From Candidatus Microgenomatus sp. (GTDB lineage: Bacteria > Patescibacteriota > Microgenomatia > UBA1400 > PJMF01): DNA of 37,120 bases. Below are positions 1 through 8,627 of this stretch, in pieces; positions within the stretch are counted from its first letter, which is position 1; each line of letters opens with the position of its first letter. The position numbers were made by a program, and so were the translations under genes. The notes below the pieces were generated by a model. It ran no database searches. It saw nothing but the letters and a program-made list of their open reading frames with translations, and had not been told where the DNA came from. Location of the stretch: NCBI GenBank assembly GCA_020724725.1, contig DYGL01000005.1, forward strand, positions 1-37,120, read 5' to 3'.

Positions 1-210
1 CATAACCTTTTTCTTCTTGTGATGATCAACCAAAGAACCAAACCAAAAAGAAGATAGTGAGCTAAAAACTGTAAAAGCACCGCCAATCATGCCTGTTGCC
101 ACTACTGAGTGAGTAGTCAAATAAGCCCAAAAAGTCAAGGCAAACCAAACAAAATTATTGCTAAAAGCAACAATTAAAAAAACTGCTAAAAGTTGAAAAT
201 ATTTCTGCAC
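1..210 (-). CDS. MFS-type transporter, N-terminal part (truncated by window edge, GTG start)
   Basis: Not in ORF track. Reverse-strand reading from GTG at 210 gives (M)QKYFQLLAVFLIVAFSNNFVWFALTFWAYLTTHSVVATGMIGGAFTVFSSLSSFWFGSLVDHHKKKVM, with the MFS TM1-TM2 plus 'GSLVDHHKKK' loop signature; open to window edge. Confidence 0.72.
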   Translation of the reverse strand, partial: MQKYFQLLAVFLIVAFSNNFVWFALTFWAYLTTHSVVATGMIGGAFTVFSSLSSFWFGSLVDHHKKKKVM

Positions 211-216
211 TCAAAG

Positions 217-222
217 ATTATA
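217..222 (-). promoter_or_regulatory. -10 box TATAAT, 6 nt from GTG start at 210 (MFS gene)
   Basis: Read directly; no clear -35. Confidence 0.5.
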
Positions 223-276
223 ACAAAAAAAATCCTATTTACTTTTAACTCTCTTAAATTATAAGCTAAAACAAGA

Positions 277-909
277 ATGATTAGCGTCACAGAAAACGGC
301 ATCGCCATCCTCAACACGACCATTGATAATGAAAATGGTGAATTTCCCAATAGATATTTCGACGCCATGCGTTTGGCACTAGAAGCCATGGGAGCACGAG
401 TAATTCCCTTTAAGTGGAAGGATTTGGCAGAGGAAAGAGCAAGGGAGGGCATTCTTCAAAGTTTTACCATGGCAGTAGTTTCTGGCAATGATGGTTATGG
501 ACCACATTTTGAAGAAGGTGATGAATTCAAGAGAAGACTGGGATTTATGCTGCAATTTGCTGGACGAGGCTTATTTGTTTGTCGCGGAGGGCAATTTTAT
601 CTCAGACAAATGGAGGCAGAATTTGCCAAAGATCAAAAACCAGAAAAGGGTCCCACTCCAACCTTAGTCTTAAAAAAAGACGATCCATTAATGCAAGGTT
701 TGCCCGATGAATTCTTAATTCATGGCGATCATGTCCAGCGCATAGATCAAACAAGCTTACCTGCGGATGTGGAAATAGTAGCAGAATCTAGAAATGGTAC
801 TCTCAGCATCGCCAAATTAATCAACAAAGAACACTGGATTAGCCAGAATCATCCAGAATATTTGGATCTACAAGCTAAGGCTATCTTGTGGAACTTATTG
901 CACAAATAA
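277..909 (+). CDS. Class I glutamine amidotransferase-like (peptidase C26-like) protein
   Basis: Nucleophile-elbow-like 'GLFVCRGGQ' and 'QNHPE' His-Glu motif; 210 aa. Confidence 0.65.
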   Translation: MISVTENGIAILNTTIDNENGEFPNRYFDAMRLALEAMGARVIPFKWKDLAEERAREGILQSFTMAVVSGNDGYGPHFEEGDEFKRRLGFMLQFAGRGLFVCRGGQFYLRQMEAEFAKDQKPEKGPTPTLVLKKDDPLMQGLPDEFLIHGDHVQRIDQTSLPADVEIVAESRNGTLSIAKLINKEHWISQNHPEYLDLQAKAILWNLLHK

Positions 910-1440
910 TTAAAGTTTCAACAAAGCCCTAAACCCTCTAGAGGCATAGTAAGAGTCAGCGCCGTTGTGATAAATGAAAACCTCATCGTATCGTTTGTCA
1001 GCAAAAATTGCTCCACCTAAATTGCGAATTTTGGAAGGAGTTAGCAACCAACTGGAAGTTTTTTGATCAAAATCTCCAAACTCTTGCAAAATGCGATATT
1101 GCTCTTCATCTAAAATTTCTACTCCCATGGTTTTGGCCAAATCCAAAGCGTTGCCAATAGGACGATGTTCTTTTCTAGACTCCCAAGCTAAGCGATCGTA
1201 ACATAAACTACGACGCCCTTTAGGACTTTCTGGCGAGCAATCTACAAAAAATAGTTCTTTTTTGGGACCAAAAATCAAAACATCTGGTTCCCCACCAGTT
1301 GCCTCCATTTTGCTCAAAACTTGAAGTTTGGCTGGCTGAGCTTCCAGCTTAGCCAAAATTTGAGACCAAGCTAGGCCTTGATGACGAGCCATATTTTGCT
1401 CAAAACGAACCTGAAGAATTTCAAGTAAATTATTTTTCAT
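910..1440 (-). CDS. DUF4256 family protein
   Basis: Recognised family pattern: '[12 protein letters not shown]...[19 protein letters not shown]...[46 protein letters not shown]'. Confidence 0.85.
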   Translation of the reverse strand: MKNNLLEILQVRFEQNMARHQGLAWSQILAKLEAQPAKLQVLSKMEATGGEPDVLIFGPKKELFFVDCSPESPKGRRSLCYDRLAWESRKEHRPIGNALDLAKTMGVEILDEEQYRILQEFGDFDQKTSSWLLTPSKIRNLGGAIFADKRYDEVFIYHNGADSYYASRGFRALLKL

Positions 1441-1807
1441 TAATCAAACCTTTCCTTAAAATTTTTTCCATCTCTCTTCCCTTAGCCAATTCATCAATCA
1501 ATTTGTCTAGATAGCGAATTTCTCGCATGGTTGGCTCCTCAATTTCCTCAATTCTCACTCCACAGATTATCCCTTTGATTAGGTTGCGAGCGGGATTTAG
1601 CTTTGGGGCTTTGGCAAAGAAATTTTCTAGGTTGGTTTCTTTGCTTAGTTGAGCTTGAAGATCTGCTTGGCTATATCCAGTTAACCAAGTGATAATCTGG
1701 TTCACTTCTGCCTTTGTTCGTCCTTTTCTCTCTGCTTTTGCAATATAAAGAGGATAAATCCTAGCAAAACTCATAGCGAAGAGTCGGTGATTTTTTGTAT
1801 TTTTCAT
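1430..1807 (-). CDS. DUF2200 family protein (internal start preferred over ORF-track start at 1921)
   Basis: [45 protein letters not shown]... matches DUF2200; upstream in-frame part lacks family similarity and would overlap the divergent gene. Confidence 0.82.
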   Translation of the reverse strand: MKNTKNHRLFAMSFARIYPLYIAKAERKGRTKAEVNQIITWLTGYSQADLQAQLSKETNLENFFAKAPKLNPARNLIKGIICGVRIEEIEEPTMREIRYLDKLIDELAKGREMEKILRKGLINEK

Positions 1808-1898
1808 TTCAAATAAGTTTAACACACGATTTAGAAAATATTTCTCATCCGCAAGGCAAGGTTGCAATGCAAAATAGAGATTGATAAGATTAAATGAC

Positions 1899-2867
1899 AT
1901 GGCAACATTATCAGAAACCAACGCGACTAAAACAGAAATTACTCCGGAAACAAGTAAGGAAAAAGCCTTGGCGGCGTTTTCTGGAGTAGTTAATCACTCT
2001 TACGCACTCGCCATGGAATCTGTTGAGTTGAGTGGTGCCGATTCGAGTATGCTAGCAACTGAAGCTTGGCATATCAAAGACAAAGCTACGCAAGCTGGAC
2101 AAGCCATGACCGATGAAGAAAGTCTAGAAATTGCCAAAGCCAAACTTCAGCAAAAAACTGAAAGCAAAGCCAATAGAATAGAGGAAATAAGAGAAGAAAC
2201 TAAGGCACTGACTGAAAAAAATGGTCAGATAATGGAAATATTACCTCAGCTTGGAATTAGCACCGAAGAGATTAGCCTTGTTAACAATGAAGTTAGACAA
2301 AAACTTGTCAACAAAATACTTGAAGAATACCGCGAAGCCACCGCTTTGAGAATTAGATTAAGCTTAGGCTCGGCACTAGCTCCAAACACTGAAGAATCTA
2401 GAAAAATTGCCTACATACAAAATAAATACAACGATAAATTATTTAATTTACCTGCAATTGGCCTCCAAGTCTTTGGTGTTGACAGAGAGCAATTTGACGC
2501 CATCAACCAAGAAGTAACCCAACAAATAAAAGGAGAACTACTAGAGTCATATAAAAAAATGTGCACAGAAGAAGCAGAGCTTCATAAATTTCATGAAAAA
2601 GCACCACAAGCACTTAAGAACCCCACTGTCATAAGAATTCAAGAAGTCCAAAGAAGAAGAATTGCGACTGGTGATTTTTTAATCGGTTCGTTGCAAGTTA
2701 ATGACGCTTCAATTAGATTGATCAGAGATCAAATCCTCAACAAAAAAGAGTTTGCTGAAAACCAAGCAAAAACCAAACAAAAAGAAGGCGGCTTTTTTAG
2801 AAGAATTTTTAACAATTTAAGGTCTGTGTTTGCGCCAAAAACAGGTCTACAAAACCCCCAAAATTAA
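1899..2867 (+). CDS. Hypothetical alpha-helical/coiled-coil protein
   Basis: Long ORF; start at MATLSET preferred because a promoter-like TTGCAA-17-TAAGAT ends 8 nt upstream of it. Confidence 0.6.
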   Translation: MATLSETNATKTEITPETSKEKALAAFSGVVNHSYALAMESVELSGADSSMLATEAWHIKDKATQAGQAMTDEESLEIAKAKLQQKTESKANRIEEIREETKALTEKNGQIMEILPQLGISTEEISLVNNEVRQKLVNKILEEYREATALRIRLSLGSALAPNTEESRKIAYIQNKYNDKLFNLPAIGLQVFGVDREQFDAINQEVTQQIKGELLESYKKMCTEEAELHKFHEKAPQALKNPTVIRIQEVQRRRIATGDFLIGSLQVNDASIRLIRDQILNKKEFAENQAKTKQKEGGFFRRIFNNLRSVFAPKTGLQNPQN

Positions 2868-3152
2868 GAGCAATAAAACTCCACCAGTGAAAGTGGCAAA
2901 AATAGCGACAGTCTTGGTGAATAAACTCAAGGCTAGTTTTTTCTTACCTTCAATAAAATACTGCAGAGGCTGATAAAAAAATAAATAAGCCATCACTGCC
3001 ACCGAAAGGGTTAAGATCGAGATAAAAACAATGGGAGCAAAAAAGGTGTCAGGCTTATTACTTTGGGTTTGTGAGACATAAGACATTATGGCTACAACCA
3101 AGACTATATAAGTCGAAGCTGACAAAGCGTTGAGCAGGGGATTTTTTGACAT
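2847..3152 (-). CDS. Small membrane protein (three hydrophobic segments), hypothetical
   Basis: ORF track start (3170) overlaps a TATAAT box; M7 (MSKNPLLNALSASTY...) preferred. Confidence 0.6.
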   Translation of the reverse strand: MSKNPLLNALSASTYIVLVVAIMSYVSQTQSNKPDTFFAPIVFISILTLSVAVMAYLFFYQPLQYFIEGKKKLALSLFTKTVAIFATFTGGVLLLLILGVL

Positions 3153-3175
3153 ATCAGTAAGATTATACACTTTTT

Positions 3176-3204
3176 TTGCTTTGCAAAAAAATAAGGTCTA
3201 TAAT
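3176..3204 (+). promoter_or_regulatory. Promoter TTGCTT-17-TATAAT, 7 nt from GTG start at 3212
   Basis: Read directly; predicted leaderless. Confidence 0.6.
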
Positions 3205-3211
3205 CTAGAGT

Positions 3212-3595
3212 GTGGCACAAGAAAGCTTATTGGCTAGAGCCACAGGCGGAGCTTTAGCCGTCATCGGTTTCCTACTCTCACCACTCTCTTGGTGGAACGA
3301 TTTAATTGTTAATTTTCCCTTGTCTTACGCGATTGCCATACCTTTTGGCCTGATCAGAAAATCCTTATTTCTGCCAAGCTTCATCGGAGCCTACTGGCTG
3401 ACCAATATTTTGGGCTTATTATTGCTGCAAAAAGGTGGTGAAAAACTTTTCAAAAAAGAAGCGAGTCAAATTGAACCGAGCAAAGCAATTAAAAACACTT
3501 TGATCTGGAGCAGTATTTACACGGTGTTGATTGCAGTTTTAATTTTATCTGGAGTTTTATCTTTTCCTAGCGAATTGATAGCTAGGATTAAGTAA
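3212..3595 (+). CDS. Hypothetical membrane protein (GTG start)
   Basis: Hydrophobic ORF MAQESLLARATGGALAVIGFLLSPLSWWNDL... Confidence 0.6.
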   Translation: MAQESLLARATGGALAVIGFLLSPLSWWNDLIVNFPLSYAIAIPFGLIRKSLFLPSFIGAYWLTNILGLLLLQKGGEKLFKKEASQIEPSKAIKNTLIWSSIYTVLIAVLILSGVLSFPSELIARIK

Positions 3596-3620
3596 ATTTT
3601 AGGTGCATACTATAAATTAA

Positions 3621-4091
3621 ATGAAAAACACATGGAAATTTATTGTATCGGTGATTGGTTGTGAATTAGTTGGAATTCTTGGCACCCCATTCACCATCTC
3701 TGCTATCCCCACTTGGTACGCCACTTTAAACAAACCATTCTTTGCTCCACCCAACTGGCTCTTTGGACCAGCTTGGACGTTATTATATTTTCTGATGGGC
3801 CTAGCCTTTTATCTGATCTGGAAACAAGGCTGGCAAAAAAAGAAAAATAAAATTGCTGGTAAATACTTTTTGGCACAGTTAGCCCTGAACTTCATCTGGT
3901 CACCAATTTTCTTTGGACTGAGAGCTCCGCTAATTGGATTAATTGTGATTGTAGCGATGTGGACAATGATTGTGATAACGATGAAAAAGTTTTACCCACT
4001 GTCAAAACCAGCTTTTTACCTACTGGTACCATATTTACTGTGGGTGAGTTTTGCCACCTTGCTTAATGGAGCGATTGTGGTTTTGAACTGA
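3621..4091 (+). CDS. tspO: TspO/MBR (peripheral benzodiazepine receptor-like, tryptophan-rich) family protein
   Basis: TspO signature 'WYATLNKPFFAPPNWLFGPAWTLLYFLMGLAFYLIW', five-TM pattern. Confidence 0.9.
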   Translation: MKNTWKFIVSVIGCELVGILGTPFTISAIPTWYATLNKPFFAPPNWLFGPAWTLLYFLMGLAFYLIWKQGWQKKKNKIAGKYFLAQLALNFIWSPIFFGLRAPLIGLIVIVAMWTMIVITMKKFYPLSKPAFYLLVPYLLWVSFATLLNGAIVVLN

Positions 4092-4359
4092 GTTTCTTAC
4101 CATCTTGAAAAGTTTCTTCTTTTTCAACACTTCCATCCGCTTTGTATCTTGTCCATTTTCCGTGTTTTTTATTATCTTTAAAATGTCCAACAACCCAAAG
4201 GTACCCCTCTTTTTTATTAAATATCCATTTACCCTGAAATAAATTATCAATGCGCTTGCCCTGAGCTTTTATCTTTCCATCCATATGGTAATAAGTGAAA
4301 ATTTCTCCACTTTGTTCAGAGATTTTTTGACCATTAGAATAATTGCCAGTATTTTTCAT
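4063..4359 (-). CDS. MORN-repeat / YwqK-like protein
   Basis: Repeated 'YYHMDGKIKAQGKRIDNLFQGKWI', 'GHFKDNKKHGKWTRYKADGSVEKEETFQDGKK'. Confidence 0.75.
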   Translation of the reverse strand: MKNTGNYSNGQKISEQSGEIFTYYHMDGKIKAQGKRIDNLFQGKWIFNKKEGYLWVVGHFKDNKKHGKWTRYKADGSVEKEETFQDGKKLSSKPQSLH

Positions 4360-4395
4360 TAGCTTAAATTATTACCAAGAAAAAATTGTGATACT

Positions 4396-4776
4396 CTAAC
4401 CCTCAACTTCAACTTGAAAACCACCTTGGGCCATACGATTAGGGTCAAATGGCATCACAAAGTCTTTATAGTCGGCGTACTTCTCACCCATTTCAGCATT
4501 TACCTTTGCAGTGATTTCATCTCGTTGTTTTTTTGATTTGTAGATGACGAAAGAAAACCAAACGTTCTCGTTAGCTTTGGCTCCAGACATTTCAAGGAAA
4601 GTTCGAGCCTTGTCGCCACCAATTTCTTGAGTTTCTAGATCGGCACCTCTGCATTCAAAATACTGCAGTGCACCGTGCCTTATCCAGACTTCGCGACCTT
4701 CCTCAGCCATTTTCTTGTAGTCATCCTCTTTGTCTTTGGGAACAATCATTACGAATCCATCAATGTATTTTGACAT
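4396..4776 (-). CDS. DUF1428 family protein
   Basis: 'YIDGFVMIVPKDKEDDYKKMAEEGREVWIRHGALQYFECRGADL...MPFDPNRMAQGGFQV'; canonical SD AAGGAGG upstream. Confidence 0.88.
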   Translation of the reverse strand: MSKYIDGFVMIVPKDKEDDYKKMAEEGREVWIRHGALQYFECRGADLETQEIGGDKARTFLEMSGAKANENVWFSFVIYKSKKQRDEITAKVNAEMGEKYADYKDFVMPFDPNRMAQGGFQVEVEG

Positions 4777-5047
4777 ATAAAAACCTCCTTAAAGAAATTA
4801 TAAATGAGATAAAACAGAAAGATAGAAAGAATTTCGTGAGGGGATTATGATGTGGGATTGAAAAGAAAAGAAGGTGAAAATGAAGATTTTAATTTGGATC
4901 CCCGAGCCAAGGTATCAAATAATAGCATGTATTGAAGGGTTGCTGGAAGCACTGCTCCATAGCGAGCCAGTAAAAAAATATTGGATTCCTAAGCTAATGT
5001 AGGTGTGATCTGAAAAGTCGTTATAGAAACTTGACTACCACATGTAT

Positions 5048-6451
5048 TTATTCCTCGAACGGTTTTATTAGGCTAGGCACAGAAATGGAATTGCCACTAA
5101 CATACCAACACTCAAGATCATTTTTCAAATTGTTATTCACGAGTGAAAGCATGATAAGCCTATTTAGCATATATTCAAAGAACCTCAAACCGTCTGCTAA
5201 TTTATCCAAACTCCCATACCTTGAAGAAAACTCTCTGTCTGCTTCTTGGTTTTTTCCGTGAGCTATACAATTCCTTATCTCATAGAGATCTGTAATTGTT
5301 TGTTTCACATTTGATTCGATCATGCCAGAATAATTAGCGAGTAACACTGGTAAAAATGATTCTCTAAAGTTTTTATTATCACGGTTTGATGGGTAACCGT
5401 TACGATCTTTAAGATCAGGAAGCAAAGAATTCAAAACAAATGTTAGTCCAAGAAGATTGTTAAAAAGATAATACTTTCTTTTAGTAGTAGATTCGCCAAA
5501 TCCTCCAGATGTTTGAAGGGTTGCCCTTAATCTTATTTGCCAATCTGTAAAGATATATTGCGAGTAGTCAACACCTTCACATTTTTTTAGAGCATTACTA
5601 ATAAACCAGTCATTTGGGTGATCTAGAGTAGTATGCTCACCAACTTCCTCGTATATGTCATTATCTGCCACTGAAAACACAGATGCCCCTACATCTGAAA
5701 AGGGGGAATAATGTCCAAATCCAAACAAACGAATATCATTAAAAAATACACTGCCACCAGCAACATTTCTCACAATAAATGTGATCAGATTAAATCTTTC
5801 AGTAGCTTCTCTGACACCGGCAACAAACACACCAGAATTAGTGATTTTCTTTCTCATTCTTAGCACCATCCAGGATGGTTGAAAACTTTCCAGGAAACTA
5901 TAACGAATGCCATCTTTTCTTTCCCAACCCAATAATCGGTACTCAAAAGCAGTACTAGTCCAATATACGTCAACATTAGTCCAAGGAATAAGGTTATCTA
6001 GACCAATGCCACCATAATAATAAAGGTTTTTGAGGCGAGCTAGATACTGCATCTCAACTTCGTTAGAAAAAAAGTCATGCTCAAATTGAGTCCATAAAAA
6101 TTCAAAGTCCTTATCAAAATCCTCAGATTCAACACATCTGTAGATCGCATACTCAAAAAAATCATCTATAAAGTACTCAAAGGCACTTTGGGCTAAATCT
6201 AATGAGTTTTCTGATAAAAACTGCAATCTAGGACTAATTAGTGTATTGTACTTTTGTAGAATCAACCCTTGATTGTCTTCTACAAACTTTTTTACCTGTT
6301 TTTTTGGGTATAGTTGATTGCTTATGGTGAACAATTCTAGAGTAATATTCAACTGATTTTTAATATTTGGGTAATGCTCAACAAGATATTGAATGTTTTC
6401 TGTTACACCCTTTATAACTGACTTTTTAAATGAAGCGGGAAATATAGCCAT
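5048..6451 (-). CDS. HEPN-motif protein, putative RNase/defence-like (ApeA-type resemblance tentative)
   Basis: C-terminal 'LYEIRNCIAHGKNQEADREF' fits the HEPN Rx4-6H motif; remainder unrecognised. Confidence 0.45.
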   Translation of the reverse strand: MAIFPASFKKSVIKGVTENIQYLVEHYPNIKNQLNITLELFTISNQLYPKKQVKKFVEDNQGLILQKYNTLISPRLQFLSENSLDLAQSAFEYFIDDFFEYAIYRCVESEDFDKDFEFLWTQFEHDFFSNEVEMQYLARLKNLYYYGGIGLDNLIPWTNVDVYWTSTAFEYRLLGWERKDGIRYSFLESFQPSWMVLRMRKKITNSGVFVAGVREATERFNLITFIVRNVAGGSVFFNDIRLFGFGHYSPFSDVGASVFSVADNDIYEEVGEHTTLDHPNDWFISNALKKCEGVDYSQYIFTDWQIRLRATLQTSGGFGESTTKRKYYLFNNLLGLTFVLNSLLPDLKDRNGYPSNRDNKNFRESFLPVLLANYSGMIESNVKQTITDLYEIRNCIAHGKNQEADREFSSRYGSLDKLADGLRFFEYMLNRLIMLSLVNNNLKNDLECWYVSGNSISVPSLIKPFEE

Positions 6452-6460
6452 AATTTCGCC

Positions 6461-7462
6461 CTACCTTTTAGGCAACCTACCTCCACTAGCCAAACACTCA
6501 TCTACAGAATTATATGTAGTATAGTTAGTGGTTTTGTCATAATAAGTTGTGCCTGGAGCATGGCAGATATCATTAGTGCTTTTTTTAACAACTCCACTTG
6601 AGCTCGGCTGTGAGGTTGGCGCAGTAGTTGTGCCACCCAAACCAGAATTTTGTGCTGGCTGGTTGTTAGTACTAGATGTTGGCTGTTTTGTTGTAGCTGG
6701 TGTTGCCGTAGGAGCTGGACAACTATTTGGGCTCCATAGACCCAATTCGTTAGTTTGAGCTTCCTCTTGTGCGGTTGTATATGCTTCCAGATATTTGTGA
6801 GGAGAGTTGCCATAAGGACTAGATTGAGCATATCCAAGCTTTATCATCTCTAAGCCAACATCAGTGTCATTTTCGAGAAAGATAAATCTAAGTAGTCGGT
6901 TATATTGATCTTTGTCACCCTGGGTTTCATCTTGTTCCAAGTAAACCTTTTTGCCACTTACGAGTTCGGTCATTTTTTGACTTGCCTCATTACCCATACA
7001 CTCTACGGGACGACGAAGGTCAACTGACTCAGGGGTGTTAATGTTTGCCAATCTAATCGTTTCAGTTTTATTGTCGATGAGCACTTTAATCGTGTCACCA
7101 TCAGTAATACTAGTTACTTCATAATAGATTTTCTCTGGTTCACTGCCTTGATCCACATTTTCTTCTGCTGGTACTTCTTCTACAATCTCAGCCTCAGCAA
7201 CATCCTGTTTGGGAGTAGCAGGAGACAAATTCGCAACAAAGGTAAGAAATAAAACTACGCCTAAAATCACCTTTCCCCAGGTTGGAACAATAAGCTTTAG
7301 TTTACTGAACAGATATTTTTGAGAAAGTGGCGTTACTAAAAAAGCCAAAATCAATATAGCAATAGATGAGATTATATCTCCAGTTGTAAGGGCACCTAGA
7401 GCAAGTAGAGTAAAGATGCCACTACTTAACCAACTAATAATTGAAGTTGTTGCTCTTTTCAT
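6461..7462 (-). CDS. Membrane-anchored staphylococcal-nuclease-like (thermonuclease) protein
   Basis: N-terminal hydrophobic segments, then SNase core 'SITDGDTIKVLI...IRLANINTPESVD...PVECMGNEAS...DQYNRLLRFIFL...LGYAQ', Thr/Pro/Ser-rich linker and a C-terminal Cys-containing tail. Confidence 0.88.
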   Translation of the reverse strand: MKRATTSIISWLSSGIFTLLALGALTTGDIISSIAILILAFLVTPLSQKYLFSKLKLIVPTWGKVILGVVLFLTFVANLSPATPKQDVAEAEIVEEVPAEENVDQGSEPEKIYYEVTSITDGDTIKVLIDNKTETIRLANINTPESVDLRRPVECMGNEASQKMTELVSGKKVYLEQDETQGDKDQYNRLLRFIFLENDTDVGLEMIKLGYAQSSPYGNSPHKYLEAYTTAQEEAQTNELGLWSPNSCPAPTATPATTKQPTSSTNNQPAQNSGLGGTTTAPTSQPSSSGVVKKSTNDICHAPGTTYYDKTTNYTTYNSVDECLASGGRLPKR

Positions 7463-7550
7463 GCCTCAACAGTTAATTTTCAATGAAGTGAAACACTCTG
7501 AATTAATCCAAGAACTAATTAACTCTAAGTTAGTTATGGGTTTAAGCACT

Positions 7551-7864
7551 TGGCTCCCCCGCGTGGACTCGAACCACGAACCTTGAAGTTACATGTAATC
7601 CTGATGTTTCCATCTGGCATGGACTATCTCATCACCATGTCGATTTGCGTCGAGTTAGGCGTCGGGCGCTTGGATCTGCTTGCGCAGACACGAGGTGTAA
7701 CCACCTAGTCTCTGAACCTTCCCTTGACTAAGTCAAGAGCTTGGCTGCGGATTCCCATACCAATTTGGCTTAGGCTTTCCGCAATTCACCCGATTTTCAT
7801 CTTAGCGTTTCCACTAAGAGCTGCACTTTTACAGCTTCCTGCTCTGCCATTGAGCTACAGGGGA
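7551..7864 (-). tRNA. tRNA-Asn(GUU) interrupted by a group I intron; CCA encoded
   Basis: 5' exon (7864-7831) TCCCCTGTAGCTCAATGGCAGAGCAGGAAGCTGT; 3' exon (7591-7551) TAACTTCAAGGTTCGTGGTTCGAGTCCACGCGGGGGAGCCA. Joined exons give acceptor, D-, anticodon (loop CTGTTAA) and T-arms, G73 and CCA; one mismatch (27-43) in anticodon stem. Confidence 0.92.
7592..7830 (-). ncRNA. Group I self-splicing intron (239 nt, IC3-like)
   Basis: P1 AGCUGU|aaaaguGCAGCU with U.G at the 5' splice site; P2 CUUAG/CUAAG; P4 UGCGG/CCGCA; P6 CUUGAC-UUA-GUCAAG; P7 'CAGAGACUA' with 'AGAUAGUCC'; P9-like GAUG-GAAA-CAUC; terminal omega-G (ACAUG). Confidence 0.92.
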
Positions 7865-7900
7865 TTGTTCACTTGTTAAAAACAGATGCAATTTTATCAA

Positions 7901-8578
7901 CTAATCTGACAAAATACCAGTCATAAAACCAATCATTTTTTCCTGCAAATCCTTACTATTAACAATTAATGAAAAAACACCATATTTATGAATATTTTTT
8001 CTTATTTTTTTTGAGTTTGGTTTATTTTTAACCACATAACTTTTAATAAAATTAGATTCTTTTATATCAAGCAACTTACTCCAAAATAATTTAGCCCTTT
8101 TCTCATCTAAGTCATCATGCAACCAAATCCTGCCATAAATTCTGCTTTTCTCTACATTTGCAAACTCCAATAACCAATTCATCATTAATTTTATAATTCT
8201 AGGGTCAGCATTAGAAAAACCAAATCTTTTATCAGTTTTATAACCATCGCCTAAATATAGGGCTATTCCAGCAACGAATCTTTCTCTTTTACTTATTTCT
8301 CCAAGTTCTTCCTTTGCTAAGATATGGATTTGTTTAGATTTCTCAGTACGTTTTTCTATTTTGTTTTTAGCAGCTATATGTGAACCAATTTTAGCTGATT
8401 TCTCTCTAATGCTGTTTAAGTTTTCTTTTTGAATTTTGCTTAATTCGATATCTCTACACCAGAGACTAAGTGTACTTTTTGAAACATTAACTATTTTTTG
8501 AATTTGAGAATAAGAAAGACCAGTTTTTCTTAGTTCAATTGCTTTAGCTTTTTCTTCTAGCTTGCCAAAATAACCCAT
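7901..8578 (-). CDS. HTH + LAGLIDADG-like putative homing endonuclease
   Basis: N-terminal HTH 'IELRKTGLSYSQIQKIVNVSKSTLSLWCRDI'; 'FVAGIALYLGDGYKTDKRFGFSNADPRIIKLMMNWL' resembles a LAGLIDADG helix, followed by 'LFWSKLLDIKESNF'. Confidence 0.68.
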   Translation of the reverse strand: MGYFGKLEEKAKAIELRKTGLSYSQIQKIVNVSKSTLSLWCRDIELSKIQKENLNSIREKSAKIGSHIAAKNKIEKRTEKSKQIHILAKEELGEISKRERFVAGIALYLGDGYKTDKRFGFSNADPRIIKLMMNWLLEFANVEKSRIYGRIWLHDDLDEKRAKLFWSKLLDIKESNFIKSYVVKNKPNSKKIRKNIHKYGVFSLIVNSKDLQEKMIGFMTGILSD

Positions 8579-8584
8579 AAAAGC

Positions 8585-8613
8585 AATATAACGAACATAG
8601 AACTAAAAAGCAA
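8585..8613 (-). promoter_or_regulatory. Promoter TTGCTT-17-TATATT, 6 nt from the start of the LAGLIDADG-like ORF
   Basis: Read directly; predicted leaderless. Confidence 0.58.
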
Positions 8614-8627
8614 TGAAATAAAAATGA

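Noticed and set aside
186-452. 88-aa minus-strand ORF overlapping the GATase-like gene and MFS start
   Set aside because: Antisense to a recognisable protein; low-complexity, no family features.
4035-4250. 71-aa minus-strand ORF in an alternative frame of the MORN gene
   Set aside because: Overlaps the well-supported MORN/YwqK ORF; no independent support.
6502-6837. 111-aa and 69-aa ORFs inside the SNase gene
   Set aside because: Other frames of the Thr/Pro/Gln-rich linker; repetitive codons create long spurious ORFs.
7592-7830. Possible archaeal-type bulge-helix-bulge intron or two adjacent partial tRNAs
   Set aside because: Length, P1 U.G, P7 and terminal G fit a group I intron; the halves only make sense as one Asn tRNA.
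7831-7864. Reading the unspliced anticodon loop as CTGTAAA (Tyr GUA)
   Set aside because: Bacterial tRNA-Tyr has a long variable arm; this tRNA has a 5-nt variable loop and Asn-type acceptor, and the P1 pairing fixes the splice site after CTGT.
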